From positions 62,001 to 126,000 of the forward strand of contig NZ_AOHO01000014.1 in assembly GCF_000342005.1 (NCBI RefSeq): a DNA stretch of 64,000 nucleotides. Direction: 5' to 3'. The notes under the pieces are model-generated. The model worked only from the letters and a program-made list of their open reading frames with translations. It did not search any database and was not told the origin of the DNA. Of the stretch, positions 59,114-64,000 are shown piece after piece. Position 1 is the first letter of the stretch. Each line of letters starts with the position of its first letter. The stretch comes from Amycolatopsis decaplanina DSM 44594 (lineage in GTDB: Bacteria; Actinomycetota; Actinomycetes; Mycobacteriales; Pseudonocardiaceae). The position numbers were made by a program, and so were the translations under genes.

Positions 59114-59688
59114 GTCCCCGGGGCGAGGCGACGAAGCAGAAGCTGTTCGAGGCGACGCTGCGGCTGTCCGCCAGCCGCGGCCTCGTCGGGCTGACGGTGG
59201 ATGACATCGCGGCCGAGGCGAAGGTCGCCAAGGGCACCGTCTACTACAACTTCGGCAGCAAGGACGGTCTTGTCGACGCGCTGCTGCGCTACGGCGTCGG
59301 CGTGCTCGCGGACCGCCTGCGCGCGGCCACCGGCGACGGCGACCCGATGGATGTCATCGAGTCCCAAGTGGACGGTGCGCTGGAGTTCATCGCCGAATAC
59401 CCCGGTTTCTCGCAGATCCTGGTGAGCGAGATGTGGCGCACGCCCGGCACCTGGCACGAGACGCTGACGTTGCTGCGCGAGGAGATCATTTCGATCGTGC
59501 GCGAGCAACTCCACCGGCTGGACGCCGCCGGGCGGCTGCCCGAAGGCGTCCAGATCCCGACGGCGGCGGCCGGGTTGTTCGGCACGATGCTGGTCGTCGC
59601 CCTCGACTGGCAGGTGTTCCAGCCGAAGCGGACGCGGGCCGACGTGCGGGAATCGGTGATGGTGCTGGTTCGGGGGCTCGGGCGTTAA
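59110..59688 (+). CDS. TetR-family regulator of the YhgE operon
   Basis: A 192-residue repressor with an N-terminal TetR helix-turn-helix (GLTVDDIAAEAKVAKGTVYYNFGSKDGLV, about 26-54) and an all-helical ligand domain. The GTG overlaps the YhgE/Pip stop. The palindrome at 56481-56496 before the first gene is the likely operator, so the operon is probably autorepressed until an unknown ligand appears. A hairpin repeat terminates the unit. Confidence 0.9.
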   Translation: MSPRGEATKQKLFEATLRLSASRGLVGLTVDDIAAEAKVAKGTVYYNFGSKDGLVDALLRYGVGVLADRLRAATGDGDPMDVIESQVDGALEFIAEYPGFSQILVSEMWRTPGTWHETLTLLREEIISIVREQLHRLDAAGRLPEGVQIPTAAAGLFGTMLVVALDWQVFQPKRTRADVRESVMVLVRGLGR

Positions 59689-59737
59689 GCCCCGCCTCGG
59701 ATCCGGCTGCCGTGTCGCGAAAGCCACTTTCGAAACA

Positions 59738-59781
59738 TCGTGAGTGGTAATGACGGTTCTAACCGTCATTACCACTCACGA
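59738..59781. repeat. Intergenic hairpin repeat, copy 2
   Basis: A perfect 21-bp stem with a CT loop (arms TCGTGAGTGGTAATGACGGTT and complement) lies between convergent TetR and polA stop codons. It is the same 44-nt element as at 30508-30551. The arms differ at positions that keep pairing, so the structure is conserved. It can terminate both genes. Confidence 0.88.
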
Positions 59782-59784
59782 GGC

Positions 59785-62526
59785 CTAATGCGCGGCGTCG
59801 TTCCAGGACCGTCCGTACCCGACCGAGACCTCCAGCGGCACCGCCAGTTCGTAGGCCGAGCCCATTCCTTGGCGCACCAACGCTTCCAGCTGCTCGCGCT
59901 CGCCGTCGGCGACCTCGAGGACGAGTTCGTCGTGGACCTGCAGCAGCACCCGGCTCTTCAATTTCGCCTCTGTCAGCGCCTTGTGCACATTGAGCATGGC
60001 GACCTTGATGATGTCGGCCGCGCTGCCCTGGATGGGGGCGTTGAGCGCCATCCGCTCGGCCATTTCGCGGCGCTGACGATTGTCACTGTTGAGGTCGGGC
60101 AGATAACGCCGGCGACCGAAGATCGTTTCGGTGTAACCGACCTTGGCCGCGTCACCCACGACCGAATGGAGGTAATCGCGCACGCCGCCGAAGCGGGAGA
60201 AGTACGCCTCCATCTGTTCTTTGGCTTCCTCGGTCGAGATCCGCAGCTGCTGCGAAAGCCCGTACGCAGAAAGCCCGTACGCCAGGCCGTACGACATCGC
60301 CTTGACCCGGAACCGAAGTTCCGGCGTGATCTCCTCCGGCGGCAGCGAGAACGCGCGCGACGCCACGAACGTGTGCAGGTCCTCGCCGCTGTTGAAGGCC
60401 TGGATCAAACCTTCGTCCTGCGAGAGATGCGCCATGATCCGCATTTCGATCTGGCTGTAGTCCGCCGTCATCAGCTCGGCGTACCCGTCGCCGACGACGA
60501 ACGCGTCGCGGATGCGGCGGCCTTCCTCGGTGCGGATCGGGATGTTCTGCAGGTTCGGGTCGACCGAGGAGAGCCGTCCGGTGGCGGCGATCGTCTGCAG
60601 CAGAGTGGTGTGGATGCGGCCGTCGTCGGCGACCGACTTGATCAGGCCCTCCACCGTGGTGCGCAGCCTGGTCGCGTCCCGGTGCTCCAGCAGATGCTGC
60701 AGGAACGGGTGCTCGGTCTTCTCGAACAGGCTCTGCAGCGCCTCGGCGTCGGTGGTGTAGCCGGTCTTGGTGCGTTTGGTCTTCGGCATGCCGAGCTCGT
60801 CGAACAGGATGACCTGCAGCTGCTTCGGCGAACCGAGGTTGACCTGCTTGCCGATGACCGCGTACGCCTCCTCCGCGGCCTGTGTCACCCGGCTGAGGTA
60901 ATGCGCTTCCAGGTTGGTCAAGTGCTCGATGTCGACCGCGATGCCCGCCGCTTCGAGTCCGGTGATCACCTGCAGCAACGGCAGCTCGAGCTCGGCGAGC
61001 AGCTGCGCGCCGCCCAGTTCTTCGAGCTCCTTGGTCAGCGCGCCCGCGAGTTCGGCGACCGCGCGGGCCTTGACCAGCTCGGCCTGGATCTCCTTCAGCT
61101 CCATGTCCTCGGCGCCACCGTCGAGGAGCGAAAGCTGCCCGTCCCCGGTGTCGGCCTCGGAACGCAGCTCGCGGTGCAGGTACCGCAGGGCGAGGTCGTC
61201 GAGCTCGAAGGTGCGCTGCCCCGGGCGGACCAGGTACGCGGCGAGCGCGGTGTCCATGACGAGCCCGGCGAACGTCCAGCCGCGTGCCCGGACGGCGTGC
61301 AGCGGGATCTTCAGCTCGTGGCCGATCTTCTGGATCTTCTCATCGGCGAGCCAGGCCGTGAGCGCCTTGTCGTCCTCGGCGTCCATCGTGGTGACGTCGA
61401 CATACGCGCCTTCGCCGTCCGCGGCGGCGAACGTGATGGCCTTCAGGTCGGAGCGGACCGAAGCCCCGGTGGTGCGGAACGCCAGGCCGACCGGCTTGTC
61501 CCGGCCGGTGTGCGCGGACAGCCATTCGGGAAGCGCGCCCGGCGCGAGCTTCGAACCGCTGACCTCGAAACCCTCCTCGGCCTCGGGCTCGGCGCTCTGC
61601 AGGGTGGCGAAGAGACGGTCTCGCAGGACACGGAACTCGAGTTCGTCGAACAGCGCGTGGACGGCCTCGCGGTCCCAGGGACGCAGCTCGAGCATTGTCG
61701 GGCCGAGCTCCAGCTCGACGTCGCGGATCAGCTCGGTGAGCTGACGGTTCAGCATGACCGCGCCGAGGTGCTCGCGCAGCGCGTCGCCGACCTTGCCCTT
61801 GACCTCGTCGACCCTGTCGATCAGCTCGTTGAAGGAACCGAACTGCCTGATCCACTTCGCGGCCGTCTTCTCACCGACCCCCGGGATGCTGGGCAGGTTG
61901 TCCGAGGGGTCGCCACGCAGCGCGGCGAAGTCCGGGTACTGCGCCGGGGTGAGGCCGTACTTCTCCTCGACCGCCTCCGGGGTGAACCGGGTCATCTCCG
62001 ACACGCCGCGCTTCGGGTACAGCACGGTGACCTGGTCGGTTACCAGCTGGAGCGCGTCGCGGTCACCCGTACAGATGAGGACGTCGAAGCCTTCGGCGGT
62101 CGCCTGTGTCGTGAGCGTGGCGATGATGTCGTCGGCTTCGTAGTTCTCCTTGGTCAGCGCCGGGATGCCGAGGACCTTCAGCACGTCCTCGACCAGCCCT
62201 ACCTGGCCTTTGAACTCATCCGGGGTGCTGCTGCGGTTGGCCTTGTAGTCCGCGAACGTCTCCGAACGGAACGTCTTGCGGGAGAGGTCGAACGCCACCG
62301 CGAGGTGGGTCGGCGCCTCGTCGCGCAGCAGGTTGATGAGCATCGAGGTGAACCCGAAGACCGCGTTCGTCGTCTGCCCGGTCTTCGTCTTGAAGTTCTC
62401 CGCGGGTAACGCGAAGAAGGCGCGATACGCCATCGAATGGCCGTCGATCAGCAGCAGTTTGGGCCGCTCGGCCTGTGCGGTGGCGGGTGTGGCGTTGGCA
62501 ACGGTCGTGTTCTCACTCGGGCTCAC
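59785..62526 (-). CDS. polA: DNA polymerase I
   Basis: A 913-residue repair polymerase. The 5'-3' exonuclease occupies about residues 20-300 (LLLIDGHSMAYRAFFAL, EADDIIATL, GDRDALQLV). The 3'-5' exonuclease-like domain (about 330-510) lacks the FDTET-type metal ligands (the region reads VGLAFRTTGA), so proofreading is probably absent, as in other actinobacteria. The polymerase (about 540-913) has motifs A (TADYSQIEMRIMAHLS), B (RFRVKAMSYGLAYGLSAYGL) and C (LLQVHDELVLEV). The GTG start lies seven bases after TAGACT, so it is probably leaderless. Confidence 0.97.
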   Translation of the reverse strand: MSPSENTTVANATPATAQAERPKLLLIDGHSMAYRAFFALPAENFKTKTGQTTNAVFGFTSMLINLLRDEAPTHLAVAFDLSRKTFRSETFADYKANRSSTPDEFKGQVGLVEDVLKVLGIPALTKENYEADDIIATLTTQATAEGFDVLICTGDRDALQLVTDQVTVLYPKRGVSEMTRFTPEAVEEKYGLTPAQYPDFAALRGDPSDNLPSIPGVGEKTAAKWIRQFGSFNELIDRVDEVKGKVGDALREHLGAVMLNRQLTELIRDVELELGPTMLELRPWDREAVHALFDELEFRVLRDRLFATLQSAEPEAEEGFEVSGSKLAPGALPEWLSAHTGRDKPVGLAFRTTGASVRSDLKAITFAAADGEGAYVDVTTMDAEDDKALTAWLADEKIQKIGHELKIPLHAVRARGWTFAGLVMDTALAAYLVRPGQRTFELDDLALRYLHRELRSEADTGDGQLSLLDGGAEDMELKEIQAELVKARAVAELAGALTKELEELGGAQLLAELELPLLQVITGLEAAGIAVDIEHLTNLEAHYLSRVTQAAEEAYAVIGKQVNLGSPKQLQVILFDELGMPKTKRTKTGYTTDAEALQSLFEKTEHPFLQHLLEHRDATRLRTTVEGLIKSVADDGRIHTTLLQTIAATGRLSSVDPNLQNIPIRTEEGRRIRDAFVVGDGYAELMTADYSQIEMRIMAHLSQDEGLIQAFNSGEDLHTFVASRAFSLPPEEITPELRFRVKAMSYGLAYGLSAYGLSQQLRISTEEAKEQMEAYFSRFGGVRDYLHSVVGDAAKVGYTETIFGRRRYLPDLNSDNRQRREMAERMALNAPIQGSAADIIKVAMLNVHKALTEAKLKSRVLLQVHDELVLEVADGEREQLEALVRQGMGSAYELAVPLEVSVGYGRSWNDAAH

Positions 62527-62588
62527 AGGACCGAGTCTAGGGTGAGGGTCTGACAGTCCTACCTGTCGTGTCTGTTAAGGAGCGTTGC

Positions 62589-63017
62589 GTGACCGAACAA
62601 GCCCTCGAACCCTTCGCCGGGATTGATCCGGCCTTCGCCGGCCAGCAGCTCAACGACAAGCTCGGGCTCGAGATCAGCGAATTCGGTCCCGAACGCGTCG
62701 TGGGCAGCATCCCGGTAGAGGGCAACCTCCAGCCCTACGGCCTCCTCCACGGCGGAGCGAACGCCGTCGTCGCCGAGGCGCTCGGCTCGCTGGTCTGCGC
62801 GCTCAACGCCGGCACCGACAAGGCGACGATGGGCCTCGAACTGTCGTGCACCCACCACCGGGCGGTCCGGTCCGGGCGGGTGACCGGTGTCGCGACGCCG
62901 GTGCACGTCGGGCGCGGGACCGTCTCCGCCGAGATCGTGCTGACCGACGACCAGGGACGCCGGTCGTGCACGGCGCGGCTGACCTGCGTGGTGCGGGAAC
63001 GGCCGCCGGGCGCCTGA
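62589..63017 (+). CDS. PaaI-type hotdog thioesterase
   Basis: A 142-residue acyl-CoA thioesterase of the hotdog fold. The catalytic block is GLLHGGANAVVAEALGS, with the family's His-Gly-Gly, followed by ELSCTHHRAVRSGRVTGVATPVHVGRGT. It may hydrolyse aromatic or menaquinone-pathway acyl-CoA such as DHNA-CoA, but this is not certain. The GTG at 62589 follows AAGGAG. It is divergent from polA with 62 bp between starts. Confidence 0.88.
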   Translation: MTEQALEPFAGIDPAFAGQQLNDKLGLEISEFGPERVVGSIPVEGNLQPYGLLHGGANAVVAEALGSLVCALNAGTDKATMGLELSCTHHRAVRSGRVTGVATPVHVGRGTVSAEIVLTDDQGRRSCTARLTCVVRERPPGA

Positions 63018-63040
63018 GCTCCTGGCTCTGCTGAATGTCC

Positions 63041-63087
63041 GTGAAGGCCCCCTTCACCACCTTGAGGGTAGGGAAGGAGGCCTTCAC
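63041..63087. repeat. Intergenic hairpin before lysR
   Basis: A 15-bp stem with one mismatch (GTGAAGGCCCCCTTC at 63041-63055 against 63073-63087) and a 17-nt loop follows the thioesterase stop by 23 bp. It can terminate that gene. The form resembles short hairpins that recur between genes in this group, but only this copy is in the window. Confidence 0.6.
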
Positions 63088-63101
63088 GTACTTTTGAGGG
63101 C

Positions 63102-64000
63102 GTGGATCTCGACACGGCTCAGGTGCGCGCGTTCGTCGCCACGGCCGACCACGGCCATTTCGGTCGCGCGGCAGAATCCTTGTTCCTCACCCAGCAAGCG
63201 CTGTCGAAGCGGATCCGGAAGCTCGAGGACGCCCTGTCCGTCCAGCTCTTCCGGCGCACCAACCGGTCCGTCGAGCTGACCGCCGACGGCGACCGGTTCC
63301 TCCCGCACGCGCGCGAGCTGATCCGCGCGGCGGACGCCGCCGTCGCCGCTATGGGGCTGCAGGACCGTCCGCCCCGCCTCGACATCATCGACCCGCGCCT
63401 CTCCCCCATGTACATGCTGCGGCGCATCGCGCGGCGGGATACCGCGCAGGTAGTCGAACGCGTCGCGGGCCGCGGGCTGGCCAATGCCCTCGACCCGCTG
63501 GTCCGCGGCGAGATCGACCTCGCTTTCGGCCGCGTCGCGGACCTCGGCCGCGAAGTGCCCGTAGAACTCGATCATCGGCTCGTCCGGCTCGAACCGCTCG
63601 TCGCCCTGCTCGCCCCGGAACACCCGCTGGCGGGCAACGATGTCCTGAAATTGTCCGATCTCCGGAGCGAGGGCATCTGGATTCCGCAATTGGGCGGCCC
63701 GGTCGAATGGCTTTCTTATTTGCAACGCCTATGCAAAGAATTCGACGTCCCGATCGACGACTCCGGCGTCAGCTACGACCTCCGGCACACACTGGAACAG
63801 ACCCGCTACGGGAAGCAGCGGGTCACGCTCGCCGGCGCCGACATGGACCTCGCCTCCGACCTCAATCTGCGAGTCCTGCCCTTCGAGCCGTCGCCACTGT
63901 TCCCGTGGTCGGTGGTGTGGCGGCGCGGCGAAGGCCCGGCCCTGCGGCGCCTGCTGGCGCTCGCGGGCCGGACCAGCCACGAAGAAGGTTGGTGCGCCTA
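63102..64000 (+). CDS. LysR-family transcriptional regulator, cut at the window edge
   Basis: A LysR regulator of at least 299 residues. The N-terminal helix-turn-helix (FVATADHGHFGRAAESLFLTQQALSKRIRKLE, about 11-42) is followed by the effector domain (RLDIIDPRLSPMYMLRRIAR, then VPVELDHRLVRLEPLVALLA). The reading frame ends with TA at the last two bases, which is probably the start of a stop codon, so the protein may be complete or nearly so. The GTG start lies seven bases after TACTTT, suggesting a leaderless transcript. Its target is unknown and may lie to the right of the window. Confidence 0.9.
   Translation, partial: MDLDTAQVRAFVATADHGHFGRAAESLFLTQQALSKRIRKLEDALSVQLFRRTNRSVELTADGDRFLPHARELIRAADAAVAAMGLQDRPPRLDIIDPRLSPMYMLRRIARRDTAQVVERVAGRGLANALDPLVRGEIDLAFGRVADLGREVPVELDHRLVRLEPLVALLAPEHPLAGNDVLKLSDLRSEGIWIPQLGGPVEWLSYLQRLCKEFDVPIDDSGVSYDLRHTLEQTRYGKQRVTLAGADMDLASDLNLRVLPFEPSPLFPWSVVWRRGEGPALRRLLALAGRTSHEEGWCA

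Noticed and set aside
59740..62409. Long plus-strand open frame opposite polA
   Set aside because: It begins inside the hairpin repeat and has only the composition expected from the antisense of polA.
63041..63087. Second member of the 44-nt repeat family
   Set aside because: It is also a hairpin at a gene end, but its sequence is unrelated to the copies at 30508 and 59738.

Overview
The window is high-GC actinobacterial chromosome, most likely from an Amycolatopsis close to A. orientalis. The best marker is the 1032-residue secreted exo-beta-D-glucosaminidase at 17059-20157. It has the length, catalytic residues (Asp469, Glu541) and domain order I know for A. orientalis CsxA. GTG starts, ATGA/GTGA stop-start overlaps, a CoaE-GrpB fusion, a DUF5685 protein, a REP13E12-type HNH protein and many apparently leaderless genes fit Pseudonocardiales. 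I see no rRNA, tRNA, CRISPR array, prophage or complete insertion sequence.

Layout. 1-6.1 kb is accessory: a truncated secreted HAF-repeat protein, a Beta-protein relative, small unknowns, a DUF6734 protein with a DxD-like motif, and a three-gene cluster (secreted AMIN-like, HEAT-repeat and HExxH proteins). 6.1-11 kb holds a secreted GH29-type glycosidase and a MerR regulator coupled to a BtrH-like acyltransferase. At 10.9-12.6 kb a 5'-truncated DUF1684 gene abuts an HNH endonuclease gene carrying an SOS (LexA) box. 12.8-16 kb is a putative three-gene operon around an SF1 helicase. 16-25 kb has YchJ, csxA with a CsnR-like operator, AraC/VOC genes, a Na+/H+ antiporter with a UBP zinc finger, a phosphatase, a FetB-like permease and MmpS. 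25-31 kb has NUDIX, AraC, a sugar kinase with a divergent LacI repressor, and a RES-type toxin-antitoxin pair.

31-51 kb contains an S9 peptidase, TerC behind a putative manganese riboswitch, a hydrolase-ABC fusion with its permease, an enoyl-CoA hydratase, an S37 peptidase, uvrB, two tandem GT39 mannosyltransferase-like proteins leading into a NarL-type two-component system, and coaE. 51-64 kb is mostly core: rpsA, polA, a thioesterase and a LysR regulator cut at the edge. Between them lie a methyltransferase, two tandem acetyltransferases and a self-regulated operon of a pseudo-ATPase, a YhgE/Pip membrane protein and a TetR repressor.

Other points of note are two copies of a 44-nt intergenic hairpin repeat with compensatory changes, an over-represented interrupted palindrome (TCCA-N3-TGGA), and -10-like hexamers 6-7 nt before many start codons.
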